Shown piece after piece: positions 47,375 through 55,005 of a DNA stretch of 64,000 nt. The notes below the pieces were generated by a model. It worked only from the letters and a program-made list of their open reading frames with translations, was not told the origin of the DNA and did not search any database. Origin of the DNA: Pandoraea terrae (GTDB lineage Bacteria; Pseudomonadota; Gammaproteobacteria; Burkholderiales; Burkholderiaceae). Every line of letters starts with the position of its first letter. Position 1 is the first letter of the stretch. The position numbers were made by a program, and so were the translations under genes. The stretch lies in contig NZ_CABPRZ010000015.1 of NCBI RefSeq assembly GCF_902459695.1, forward strand, positions 62,001 to 126,000, written 5' to 3'.

Positions 47375-47774
47375 GCCACAGGTCACCGGAAACATTGGGC
47401 TCTACTACTGCTGCTACCGGCTCTCGCTACTTGGCTGGAACGTGATGCCAACGGCGCGCAACGCTCGTGGCGTCGATCTGATCGCCTATAACGCTTCAGG
47501 ATCAAAATTCATCGGGGTTCAGGTCAAGGCCCTTAGCAAACGAAACGCCGTTCCGCTCGGAACAACCCTCGACAAAATAATGGGCGATTTCTGGATCATC
47601 GTTAATAACGTTGTCACAGAGCCAAATGCATTTGTCCTTTTGCCCTCGGAGGTAAAGAAGCATGCCGGTTGCAACAAGAAGGACGGTAAGGTTTCGTACT
47701 GGCTGGACCCTCCCCGCTACGATCAGGACGAGTTTCGAGACGCATGGCACCGCATTGGCTCGGGACTTGCCTAA
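47352..47774 (+). CDS. Restriction-fold-like small protein
   Basis: A 140-residue protein beginning MELQIKLEPQVTGNIGLYYC. The stretch ARGVDLIAYNASGSKFIGVQ followed by VKAL fits a PD-(D/E)XK-type core (Asp in VDLI, then Gln-x-Lys in VQVK), as in some Holliday-junction resolvase-like and restriction-like proteins; the Glu is replaced by Gln. It overlaps the DraG-like gene by 23 bases, so it is translationally coupled to it. Family not identified with certainty; nuclease activity is an inference. Confidence 0.6.
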   Translation: MELQIKLEPQVTGNIGLYYCCYRLSLLGWNVMPTARNARGVDLIAYNASGSKFIGVQVKALSKRNAVPLGTTLDKIMGDFWIIVNNVVTEPNAFVLLPSEVKKHAGCNKKDGKVSYWLDPPRYDQDEFRDAWHRIGSGLA

Positions 47775-47836
47775 TGACGAGGTACGCCACCCTGATGTTT
47801 GCTGAACAAGCCGCCAACCAATTGCGTCTCGGATTC

Positions 47837-47850
47837 TGCAATTGATTGCA
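47837..47850 (-). repeat. 14-bp island motif, exact, TG orientation
   Basis: TGCAATTGATTGCA, 63 bases after the nuclease-like gene. With the copy at 46093 it brackets the DraG-like module in inverted orientation. The 305-bp interval 47775-48079 has no gene. Confidence 0.85.
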
Positions 47851-48079
47851 AGAGGCATCGGGCAAGTGACGCCGGGCTCGGAAAAGGGCGCGCGCCGTGC
47901 TCCCGCGACGCACCGATCTGCCCATCGGCGGATACGTAGATGTTCGCGCCAGTGCCATCATGACCGGCAGAAACCGACCCGACGCGGTCATGCGCTCGTC
48001 GCGATATCGGACACTCGCAATACCGCTTTGCGCTGTGCGAAACTAGCGGTTCGGCAGACGCCTTCAATAGGAGCTGAAC

Positions 48080-48733
48080 ATGGCGCCGGATTGGGATTTG
48101 GTGAGCAAGCTCGTCTTTCCGATAATCACTGCCATTGTCGTCGCTGCTATCGGCAAGCGAATGGAGAACCGGCCAAAGCTGGTTACATACATGGCGCATG
48201 CAGCCGGATTTACTCTTCCGCCCGCCCAAGGTCCGCTGCTTACGACAGCGGGCGCCGAGCCCAAAAGCCAAAATGACGCATTGACACCGCCAACTGGTGC
48301 GCCTGGAGCCCAGGTGCACGTTCACAGCATCATTGTAAGAAACACGGGAAAGAAAACGGCCTTTAATGTTCGCCTCGGACATAACGTGCAGATCGCTCAT
48401 TATGTTATTGAACCACGCATCCAGCACGAAAGTAAGACCACAGAGGCAGGCGGGTGGGAGATCATCGTCCCCGCACTCGTTCCGAATGAGCAGATTATGG
48501 TGTCGTACTTATATTTCCCCCCTCTCACTTGGCATCAGATCAACGCATATACCAAGTCTGACGAGGGAATCGCTCGATACCTAAACGTTTTCCCAACGCC
48601 TCAGCCACCGCGGTGGATCGTAGCAGGTCTTGTAAGCGTGTTCTATATCGGAGTTTTGGCGATCACCTATGCAGCAGTGACCAGTGTGCAGTGGATTTTC
48701 GCGGTTACGCACTCGATGGGTTTAGCCAAGTGA
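48080..48733 (+). CDS. Membrane protein of unknown function
   Basis: A 217-residue protein. AGGAG at 48069-48073 sits 6 bases before ATG 48080. One hydrophobic segment lies at the N-terminus (KLVFPIITAIVVAAIG) and one or two near the C-terminus (WIVAGLVSVFYIGVLAITYA). The middle (about 75-165), VHVHSIIVRNTGKKTAFNVR onward, looks like a beta-sandwich on one side of the membrane. No family recognised; similar small two-helix proteins occur in defence islands. Confidence 0.7.
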   Translation: MAPDWDLVSKLVFPIITAIVVAAIGKRMENRPKLVTYMAHAAGFTLPPAQGPLLTTAGAEPKSQNDALTPPTGAPGAQVHVHSIIVRNTGKKTAFNVRLGHNVQIAHYVIEPRIQHESKTTEAGGWEIIVPALVPNEQIMVSYLYFPPLTWHQINAYTKSDEGIARYLNVFPTPQPPRWIVAGLVSVFYIGVLAITYAAVTSVQWIFAVTHSMGLAK

Positions 48734-48759
48734 GATGTCCCGATGTCCGACGTTTCTGC

Positions 48760-48960
48760 GTGGATGCAAGCATGTAGGCGAATGTCTGGAACTGGCCCAC
48801 TGCCGCCCGACGCGGCTGGCCGTAGCCGACCCTGAGCGGAAGTTCAGCATCAGTACGGCCCAACGGCCGCTGCTGAAGGCGAAACGGACATCCGCGAAAT
48901 AGGCCCATCGGCAAAAGCTCGGCCTTTCCGGACGGTCGCGGACTGCTAACCAGGCCTGCC
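48760..48960. repeat. Copy of the dispersed intergenic repeat
   Basis: Contains GCCGACCCTGAGCGGAAGTTC, GTACGGCCCAACGG and further words shared with 10840-10925. No gene. It lies between the ends of two convergent genes. Its presence inside the island shows that the repeat family is not restricted to the older chromosome. Confidence 0.5.
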
Positions 48961-49021
48961 GTGATGAGCATCGCGGGCGACGACGGCCGTCACCCGACGT
49001 CAGCTGCGATTTATCTAATCG

Positions 49022-49423
49022 TCAACGAAGTTTTTCGGCGATGCTTGCCTTTATCGACTGCACCACGCTCGCGTGCATAAGCGAAGGAAAAGCAAGCGCC
49101 ATACCATACACCGCTGCTGTCAACCCAATGGCTGCGATTACGACCGCCAGCCCTGGTGGCGTCGCTGACAACGACAGGAGGCCAGTTGCGACTGTGCCAG
49201 CTATCGCACTTGCATGTGTGGCGGTCAGCACGCCGACCAACCCAAGGACCATCCCACCCAAGAAGTCGCCCCCGTCACCCAAAGAAGCTTGAGCGACAAT
49301 GGGGGGGGCTGTAGCGGTGCCAATGGAGGTAAGGGCAGTGCCACCACATGCATGGCACGCCGTCTGAAGTCCAAACCAAAGCAGCAGTATCACTATCAGC
49401 TTCACCGGTCCCTTCATGATCAT
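49022..49423 (-). CDS. Small exported or membrane protein, unknown
   Basis: A 133-residue protein with an N-terminal signal-like segment (LIVILLLWFGLQTACHAC) and two Ala/Gly-rich hydrophobic stretches (FLGGMVLGLVGVLTATHA and LAVVIAAIGLTAAVYGMAL). The first ATG overlaps the stop of the upstream DsbA-like gene by four bases (ATGA), so it is the last gene of a coupled three-gene unit. No family recognised; the shape recalls small pilin- or TrbC-like proteins of secretion systems, without proof. Confidence 0.6.
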   Translation of the reverse strand: MIMKGPVKLIVILLLWFGLQTACHACGGTALTSIGTATAPPIVAQASLGDGGDFLGGMVLGLVGVLTATHASAIAGTVATGLLSLSATPPGLAVVIAAIGLTAAVYGMALAFPSLMHASVVQSIKASIAEKLR

Positions 49424-50019
49424 TCCTTTTCGCTCCTTGCAGCGATTTTTGGCAGAAGCTCTTCAAGCTGCCATAAATAAAACACGTCTTGCACATGCTT
49501 CTTATTGATGAAAATTGCTGGCGTTTGTCGAATGCCCTGCTGGACGAAAACCAATTGATTGAACCCCAGGAACGCTACATCATTTCGATTGGATGTGCAC
49601 TGTTCGACGGTGGTGCCGTATATCCCGTGTTCCTTTCCCATCTGAAGCAACTTATCTAACTGCGGTTCGCCCGTTCGGCGATAGAAGTACCAGTGCGTCA
49701 TGAATGGAAGTAGTTGCTCTTGTGGGACACAAGCCAGCACTCTCGCAAAGTTCACGTCCGCTTCCGAGCGAGGCATGATGCCAATGAGAACGAACAATTG
49801 GTCCCCTTTGATGGCCTGACCTAACAGGGGAAGTACCGTATTCCGGAACGTCGCAGCGCACATCGGGCAAGTGGGAGACAGGTAGAACTCTATCTTTGTT
49901 GGTGCATTCGGATTGCCAGCGGCAACGGCCGGAATGGCAAGCCTGTCGTCTGCAAGGGAGCCCGATATCAAGACGAAGCCAGTGAGGACCACCAGTACAC
50001 GGGCTATGAAGTTTGTCAT
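49420..50019 (-). CDS. Periplasmic DsbA/DsbG-type thioredoxin-fold protein
   Basis: A 199-residue exported protein: signal peptide VLVVLTGFVLISGSLADDRL, then the strand-turn IEFYLSPTCPMCAATF with redox motif C-P-M-C, and RQTPAIFINKKHV containing the cis-Pro of the thioredoxin fold. Long helical insertion between, as in DsbA. It would form or reshuffle disulfides in the periplasm. ATG 50019 overlaps the upstream stop by four bases and its own stop overlaps the next start, so three genes are coupled. A DsbA-like gene on a mobile element often serves pilus or secretion proteins. Confidence 0.82.
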   Translation of the reverse strand: MTNFIARVLVVLTGFVLISGSLADDRLAIPAVAAGNPNAPTKIEFYLSPTCPMCAATFRNTVLPLLGQAIKGDQLFVLIGIMPRSEADVNFARVLACVPQEQLLPFMTHWYFYRRTGEPQLDKLLQMGKEHGIYGTTVEQCTSNRNDVAFLGFNQLVFVQQGIRQTPAIFINKKHVQDVFYLWQLEELLPKIAARSEKE

Positions 50020-50453
50020 TTCTCGGCCTTGGTGAGGGTGTACACGTAGGAGCAATTCTCGCCCGGATCATTCAGCCGGATCTCCGAGTCGCCCGCGATG
50101 GCGCCATAGGCCTGAGAGTCTCTGCCGCGACCGTTCTTGTCGAGGAGCGTCAAGTCGATGGTTTTATCCTGCAGGATGACACCAACAACCTTGCTAGCAC
50201 CGGCTCCAAAATAGGCTCCCTGAGTAGAGCCATTCGTCAGAATGCGTCCGCCTTTCACGGTGAACTTGAGCGACGGGTTGGGGGTGCAGTTGTTTCCCCT
50301 ACTTACCGTTCCATGGCCGGACCAGACGCCATCGTACTCAGCCCCAGAATATCTCACCATGTCTGCCGACAAGTCCTGGGCATTCGCAGCCAATGGGAAT
50401 GACGAGGCCACGACGGCGAGCAGCATTTGGTGTAGGACTTTTTGCCGTAACAT
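50016..50453 (-). CDS. Secreted protein of unknown function
   Basis: A 145-residue protein with a signal peptide (MLLAVVASSFPLAANAQ, cut after ANA) and a beta-rich mature part (EYDGVWSGHGTVSRGNNCTP, FTVKGGRILTNGS, IDLTLLDKNGRGRDS) containing two Cys that may form a disulfide. The pattern 'YDGVWSG...LKFTVKGGRI' is seen in small periplasmic proteins of unknown role. First gene of the three-gene minus-strand unit with the DsbA-like protein. Confidence 0.7.
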   Translation of the reverse strand: MLRQKVLHQMLLAVVASSFPLAANAQDLSADMVRYSGAEYDGVWSGHGTVSRGNNCTPNPSLKFTVKGGRILTNGSTQGAYFGAGASKVVGVILQDKTIDLTLLDKNGRGRDSQAYGAIAGDSEIRLNDPGENCSYVYTLTKAEK

Positions 50454-50799
50454 TTGCTTTTCCCTTGCGCCGTCATACGGTCACTACGAAAATTGTCGCA
50501 ATGCTTACAGCTCGTATCGGCGAGTCCACAATTTGTTTCCGCCCCTACCGTGACTTGAGTGCGTCGCATCGATTGGCTTCGCCTCTACGCACCCAAGCGA
50601 TGCGGCAACTCGCCCGATCGCGGTAAGCAAGACACGCCCATACGCCGGGCATGCGCGGAATTCCCGTTGCTCGTTTGTTTATAGATCAAGCCAAACTAAA
50701 CACAAGGGGATTCGACAGCGTCTCCAAAGATTCACAATGCAGTTATACGAAAACCAGGAAAACGCCGCCAGTCTATGTACGCATCTGTCGGGCGACTAG

Positions 50800-50955
50800 G
50801 GAAACGCTGATTTAGCCGATGCGCGCCTTGACTGCTTCGCCGCGCATTCGCCGGAAGTGCCGGGGTATCGCGAGGGCTTCACGGTCGTCCCGGAGCCCGG
50901 AATCGCTCAAGCGTTGCGTGCCTGGCTCGGCGAGAGGCTGACGCCAGCCAGTTAG
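50800..50955 (+). pseudogene. C-terminal fragment of an unknown gene
   Basis: An open frame without a start, beginning after TAG 50797, reads ADARLDCFAAHSPEVPGYRE, then FTVVPEPGIAQALRAWLGER and stop at 50955. The composition is coding-like, and the end is only four bases before the convergent TlpA-like stop. The rest of 50454-50959 has no gene; 50640-50760 is AT-richer and may hold the promoter of the 50453 unit. Confidence 0.35.
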
Positions 50956-50959
50956 GCGC

Positions 50960-51493
50960 TCACCGCGACAGGAGGTGATCCACGGACGCTTCCAGCCCGC
51001 GAGAGATGACCTCGCCGCGTTCGAGCTTTTCTTTCACGGTCCCGTCGGCACCGAGGAGGACGGCAGTCGGCAGCACGTAGGTCTTGCCAAACGCGCCGAG
51101 ATCGTGCACACCGCCAGGACAGCTTGCTGGAGGACAGGCGGTCATGGTGGGCATCGCAATTCGTGCGCCCATCTGCTTCTCTTCCTCCTGCTTCTTGGCC
51201 CGGATCCGATTGTCGTCGTTGCTCAGGAAGATGACCTTGAGTCCTCGGCTCTGATTTGCCTTGGCAACTTTCTCGACGACGGGTCTTGCCTTGTGACACG
51301 GGATGCACCAATCAGCGCCGAAATAGAGTAGCACCGGTTGCCCTTTCAGGTCTGCAAGCGACAGGGCCGAGCCGTCAACGTATTCGAAGGTAGTGATTTC
51401 CCCGGGGACCTCACCAACCTCCGGCTTCCACGCGTGAGCCGAGGGCGTTACAAAAACTAAACTCACCAAGGTGCTTAGTAGTGTCGCTTTCAT
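50960..51493 (-). CDS. Periplasmic TlpA-like thioredoxin-family protein
   Basis: A 177-residue exported protein: signal peptide LLSTLVSLVFVTPSAHAW, then QPVLLYFGADWCIPCHKARP with redox motif C-I-P-C, and TYVLPTAVLLGADG with the cis-Pro. An extra Cys pair is present in PPASCPGG. TlpA/ResA-like proteins reduce disulfides in the periplasm, the opposite role to DsbA, so the island encodes both oxidising- and reducing-type folds. ATG 51493 follows AGGAGA by about ten bases. Confidence 0.82.
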   Translation of the reverse strand: MKATLLSTLVSLVFVTPSAHAWKPEVGEVPGEITTFEYVDGSALSLADLKGQPVLLYFGADWCIPCHKARPVVEKVAKANQSRGLKVIFLSNDDNRIRAKKQEEEKQMGARIAMPTMTACPPASCPGGVHDLGAFGKTYVLPTAVLLGADGTVKEKLERGEVISRGLEASVDHLLSR

Positions 51494-51993
51494 GGTGTTG
51501 ATAGTCTCCTGGTTCAATTCAGACAATATGGGCTGAATCCGCGTCCTTTTGTGATACCCATTGTACGGCTGCGATCGTTTTTTTCTGCTTCACGTCCGAT
51601 GACGATGTGGTGTCAACTCGTGCGGTGCATCTGCTGGGTTGCGGTCCTGTACGCGTACCTCGGCATTGGTAATTTCGCGTGGCTATGCAAGCCTGCTCGG
51701 CAAGGGCCCGGAGAAGCCCATGGGTGTTCGCCTCGAAGTTCCGCAAAGGCCGAGCTACTTCCATCTGACGCATCTTCGCGGATGTTCCCTGTCTGGCGAT
51801 CAGCGGACGGTCATAGTTGAGACATAACCGCCCCCGTCAGGGACCGGTTCTGGCCGGTTTCCGCCCGGCAGACGATCAATCCGCTATTGACTCGCGGCCG
51901 AATATGTTGGTCGTGCAATGGCCGAAGGCGAACGGTTCTCCTCTCCGACGCAGTGGTCGAGGAGGAATTCCTAGGGAAGCGTCGATCAGAACT

Positions 51994-52007
51994 GCAATCA
52001 ATTGCAC
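51994..52007 (+). repeat. 14-bp island motif, exact, CA orientation
   Basis: TGCAATCAATTGCA in a gene-free interval. It is far from any start codon (about 500 bases from the TlpA-like ATG), which argues against a promoter operator. Confidence 0.85.
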
Positions 52008-52142
52008 GATGTCACGACTCAAGACTGTCAGTCTCTGTGAGGCGGATGCGCATGTGCTCGGTCGCGCGGGCTCAGGCCGATTTGTAGAACGCCGGACGCC
52101 GTATGGCCTCTCCTGCTGCCCTGTTCTGCGACGGCAGAATGC

Positions 52143-52176
52143 AAAAAGGCCCGCTGGTGCTCACCTAGCGGGCCTT
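52143..52176 (-). terminator. Rho-independent terminator
   Basis: AAGGCCCGCT (52146-52155) pairs with AGCGGGCCTT (52167-52176), with an inner GGTG/CACC stem; on the minus strand five T residues follow (52147-52143). It lies 158 bases after the stop of the gene at 52334-52813. Confidence 0.8.
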
Positions 52177-52333
52177 CGGACGGCGACTACACATTAACGC
52201 AATTTGTGGGGGAAGGGCATTGCTAGTTCTGTGCGGCATCCAAGATGCCGTTGGTGAAATACAAATGCCCGCACGGATACACCCATTGCTCGCGTGTACC
52301 GGAACGGGCCTCAATTGACGCGCATTGGCACGA

Positions 52334-52813
52334 TTAGTGCGACCGTGCTTCCTCGACCGTCTTGTAGCAATATTCCTTTTTTATCTCACTCACCTCGCAG
52401 TACGACTCAATCGCAAGGTTGGATTTTGCCGCCGCCTCTTTTGCTAGGGTGTAGTAGCGCCTGATGGAACCCGCCAATGCGTCTAGGCTCCTTTCGCCCC
52501 TTTCTGCCGCCACCTTATAGCTGACCGTCTCTAACATCAAGCTCCCCATGTATAGGCCGAACTTGAATGGCTCGGTTGCTCGATTCAATTGTTCATTTGA
52601 ATGGAGTGCGTCTGTCGCACAACGAAACTTCCCCACCGAATCGCTTATATGGTGCTGGTTGCAGTGGAATGCCGTATCGTCACCGCGTTCGATCTCCGAC
52701 CGCACTGTTGGTGCAGCAGCTGGTGCAGGAGAATCCAGATCGATACCAAACGCGTTGGTTGATAAGCAAAAAAGGGCAGCCATTGCTGCCCCAATCTTCT
52801 TGGTCTGCTTCAT
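52334..52813 (-). CDS. Secreted protein of unknown function
   Basis: A 159-residue protein with a signal peptide (IGAAMAALFCLSTNAFG) and a mature, mainly helical part rich in Glu and Ala with four Cys after the signal (FHCNQHH, FRCATD, SYCEV, EYCYK) that could form two disulfides. ATG 52813 is preceded by AGGGG; a GTG at 52822 is also open. It has its own terminator. No family recognised. The disulfide potential fits the nearby periplasmic thiol-redox genes. Confidence 0.7.
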   Translation of the reverse strand: MKQTKKIGAAMAALFCLSTNAFGIDLDSPAPAAAPTVRSEIERGDDTAFHCNQHHISDSVGKFRCATDALHSNEQLNRATEPFKFGLYMGSLMLETVSYKVAAERGERSLDALAGSIRRYYTLAKEAAAKSNLAIESYCEVSEIKKEYCYKTVEEARSH

Positions 52814-53114
52814 GTTATGCACCCCTTTTTGTGGTTACATCATATCCACCTCTTGCCCCCCTTTTCGCTAGATGCCCGAGGGTAGGCAAAAATGATGGGG
52901 AAGCTCAGACGAACAACTTGCCACGCGGGCTAACTGGTGCGCCCTGCGGTTGCGGTTCCAAGAATTCCTTGTAGAAGGCGTTTGGGTTCATACATGCCTC
53001 ACGCGGATTGGTATTTGGTCTCGCCCCCTAGTCCTAGTAAGTGTAGAACCTATAGGTTTATTAACACAACCATATGGTTTTCACCAAGAGGCCTACCTGT
53101 CCGAGACTTGGCGG

Positions 53115-53537
53115 ATGCCAGAACTCGACGAGAAAAAGGCTTTCGCCGCCCGCCTCAAGCAGGCCCTCAAGCGCAGCTCGAAGCCAACTGAGACCGCTTC
53201 GCAACTAGCCATTCAGTTCAATCTGCGCCATCCAGCCGAGCCGATTACGCCGCAAGCAGCCCAGAAATGGCTGACAGGCACGGCTCGCCCGACCGTCGAT
53301 AAGATCAAAACGTTGGCCTCGTGGCTCGATGTGTCGGAGCAGTGGTTGAGGTTCGGCGTTACCGATATGAAGCGCCCCCGTCAGCCTGCGCAGGACCAGA
53401 AGGACGGAGCGATCACGCCAACGCCGGAGGAGCTTCAACTACTCGGCCGGTTGCGCCGCCTGTCCGGCTATCAGAGACAGCTTGTCGAAGGCGTGATCGA
53501 GCAGTTCAGCTTGGACCGGGAAGTGTGGAAAGACTGA
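53115..53537 (+). CDS. XRE-type phage-repressor-like regulator
   Basis: A 140-residue protein. Residues ~10-75 form a helix-turn-helix domain of the kind found in Burkholderia phage repressors (FAARLKQALKRSS, ASQLAIQFNLRHP, TPQAAQKWLTGTARPTVDKI, LASWLDVSEQWLRFG). The C-terminal part (QLLGRLRRLSGYQRQLVEGV) is a helical oligomerisation segment; no peptidase domain. ATG 53115 begins the domain; the open frame back to 52950 has no support. It may control the island's recombination or cargo genes. Confidence 0.83.
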   Translation: MPELDEKKAFAARLKQALKRSSKPTETASQLAIQFNLRHPAEPITPQAAQKWLTGTARPTVDKIKTLASWLDVSEQWLRFGVTDMKRPRQPAQDQKDGAITPTPEELQLLGRLRRLSGYQRQLVEGVIEQFSLDREVWKD

Positions 53538-53726
53538 CACGGCGGTCACCCAGGCAGCGCGGGACGGGCGCTCAGCGCTGGCCGTGAGGTGAGTACTAAT
53601 ACGACCGGTTACGCACCCATCTGCACGCCTGTCTTTCAGCGGGTATGAAAACTAGATGTTGAACTTTCGTACCCCTGTACTAAAATAATTATAGGTTTTA
53701 GTACATCACGTGCCGTACGGCGGCCG

Positions 53727-53740
53727 TGCAATCAATTGCA
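53727..53740 (+). repeat. 14-bp island motif, exact, CA orientation
   Basis: TGCAATCAATTGCA, 16 bases before the GTG start of the serine recombinase. Confidence 0.87.
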
Positions 53741-53756
53741 ACCCCATGGGGCAACC

Positions 53757-54338
53757 GTGAGCCGCGTTTTCGCCTACTGCCGCGTCAGCACCGTCGATCA
53801 ACACCCGGAGAATCAGATAGCCGAGATCACGGCAGCTGGCTTCGAAGTAACGGCGAAGCGCACGATCACCGAGCATATTTCGGGCAGCGTGCCTACTAAT
53901 GAGCGGCCGGGCTTCCAAAAGCTGTTGGACCGCATCGAAGAGGGCGATGTGTTGGTAGTGACGAAGCTCGATCGACTTGGCCGCAGCGCCATCGACGTAC
54001 AGCAGACCGTGCAGACGCTCGCCGAGATGGGCGTGCGCGTTCATTGCCTGGCCCTCGGCGGAGTAGACCTAGCATCGAGCGCCGGGAAGATGACGATGGG
54101 CGTCCTAACGGCCGTCGCACAGTTCGAACGCGATTTGCTCATCGAGCGCACGCAAGCGGGCTTGCAGCGCGTGAAGGCGGAAGGCCGCAAGCTCGGCCGC
54201 CCCTCGGCACTATCGGACGAGCAGCAGACGGAAGTGCGGCAACGCCTCGCACGGGGTGCGACCGTCTACGCGGTCGCCAAAGAGTACGGGGTCGCACGCC
54301 AAGTCATCATGCGCGTGCGTGATCGCGCTGCAGCTTGA
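53757..54338 (+). CDS. Serine recombinase (resolvase/invertase)
   Basis: A 193-residue small serine recombinase. Catalytic Ser11 is in YCRVST, the conserved GDVLVVTKLDRLGRS segment follows near residues 57-75, and the active-site Arg pair lies there and in MGVLTAVAQFERDLLIERT. The C-terminal helix-turn-helix (ARGATVYAVAKEYGVARQVI) binds DNA. Such enzymes cut both strands at the centre of a symmetric site with a 2-base stagger. GTG 53757 is chosen from homology (MSRVFAYCRVST). Exact 14-bp motif copies flank the gene in opposite orientation (53727 and 54357). Confidence 0.92.
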   Translation: MSRVFAYCRVSTVDQHPENQIAEITAAGFEVTAKRTITEHISGSVPTNERPGFQKLLDRIEEGDVLVVTKLDRLGRSAIDVQQTVQTLAEMGVRVHCLALGGVDLASSAGKMTMGVLTAVAQFERDLLIERTQAGLQRVKAEGRKLGRPSALSDEQQTEVRQRLARGATVYAVAKEYGVARQVIMRVRDRAAA

Positions 54339-54356
54339 ACACCCGGCAATGAGTCG

Positions 54357-54370
54357 TGCAATTGATTGCA
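54357..54370 (-). repeat. 14-bp island motif, exact, TG orientation
   Basis: TGCAATTGATTGCA, 18 bases after the recombinase stop; inverted relative to the copy at 53727. Confidence 0.87.
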
Positions 54371-54409
54371 ACGCCATCACGCGCAGCGTGCCCAAGCTCA
54401 GTAGATTCT

Positions 54410-54423
54410 TGCAATCAAGTGCA
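54410..54423 (+). repeat. 14-bp island motif, one mismatch, CA orientation
   Basis: TGCAATCAAGTGCA, one base different, 53 bases after the previous copy. The pair could be a two-site arrangement such as resolvases use. Confidence 0.65.
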
Positions 54424-54570
54424 ATCGCTGGTCACCCACCTTAGCGCAGACACACGATCCGCGCCGACAGAGAAGATCAGATTGGTGTCCGTGATGGGGC
54501 CCATCGTGGCCTCTCCGCCTCACGACTGCCCGATGTGCCGAGTGTCCACAGCCCAACAAAGGTGGCGATC

Positions 54571-55005
54571 TTGAACACGGTATTTCTCGTCTCGTGTGTC
54601 AAGCAAAAGCGGGACGGGCCTAGCCCTGCGAAATTGCTTTACACCTCGGATTGGTTCCACAAGGCTCGGACCTACGTCGACGCGTCGGGGACGTGGTGGT
54701 TCATCCTTTCGGCGGAGTACAGGTTGCTTGAGCCGGAGAGGCACTTCGCTCCTTACAAGAAGACACTCAATCGGATGAGCATCAGCGAGCTGCTCCAGCG
54801 CCGAACATGGGCCAATAAGGTCATCAACCAGTTGGACGCTGCCCTCCCATCGGCGGATCGGATTGTCATGCTCGCCGGAGTCCGCTACCGTGAATTTTTG
54901 ATCGATTACATGCTAACGCGAGCGCGGACGGTGGAGGTACCAAGGCAAGGATTTGGCATAGGCCAACAGTTGCGATGGCTGAAGAGTGCGAATGGACAGG
55001 CTTGA
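54571..55005 (+). CDS. DUF6884-type protein
   Basis: A 144-residue protein: NTVFLVSCVKQKRDGPSPAK, LLYTSDWFHKARTYVD, WFILSAEYRLLEP and FAPYKKTLNRM follow the pattern of DUF6884 proteins (SC-x-K-K-x(n)-A-x-x-LY-S-x-WF-x-KAR). The function of the family is not known to me; several members neighbour nuclease genes. The start is TTG 54571, with AAGGTGG upstream. It overlaps the following GIY-YIG-like gene by 14 bases, so the two are translated together. Confidence 0.72.
   Translation: MNTVFLVSCVKQKRDGPSPAKLLYTSDWFHKARTYVDASGTWWFILSAEYRLLEPERHFAPYKKTLNRMSISELLQRRTWANKVINQLDAALPSADRIVMLAGVRYREFLIDYMLTRARTVEVPRQGFGIGQQLRWLKSANGQA

Larger units (their letters stand above)
51494..52333. other. 840-bp stretch with repeat, motif and terminator
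   Basis: No supported gene. About 51690-51830 is another copy of the dispersed repeat family (GATGTTCCCTGTCTGGCG, GCGGACGGTCATAG). It also holds one exact 14-bp island motif (51994) and a minus-strand terminator (52143-52176) for the gene at 52334. Confidence 0.5.
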
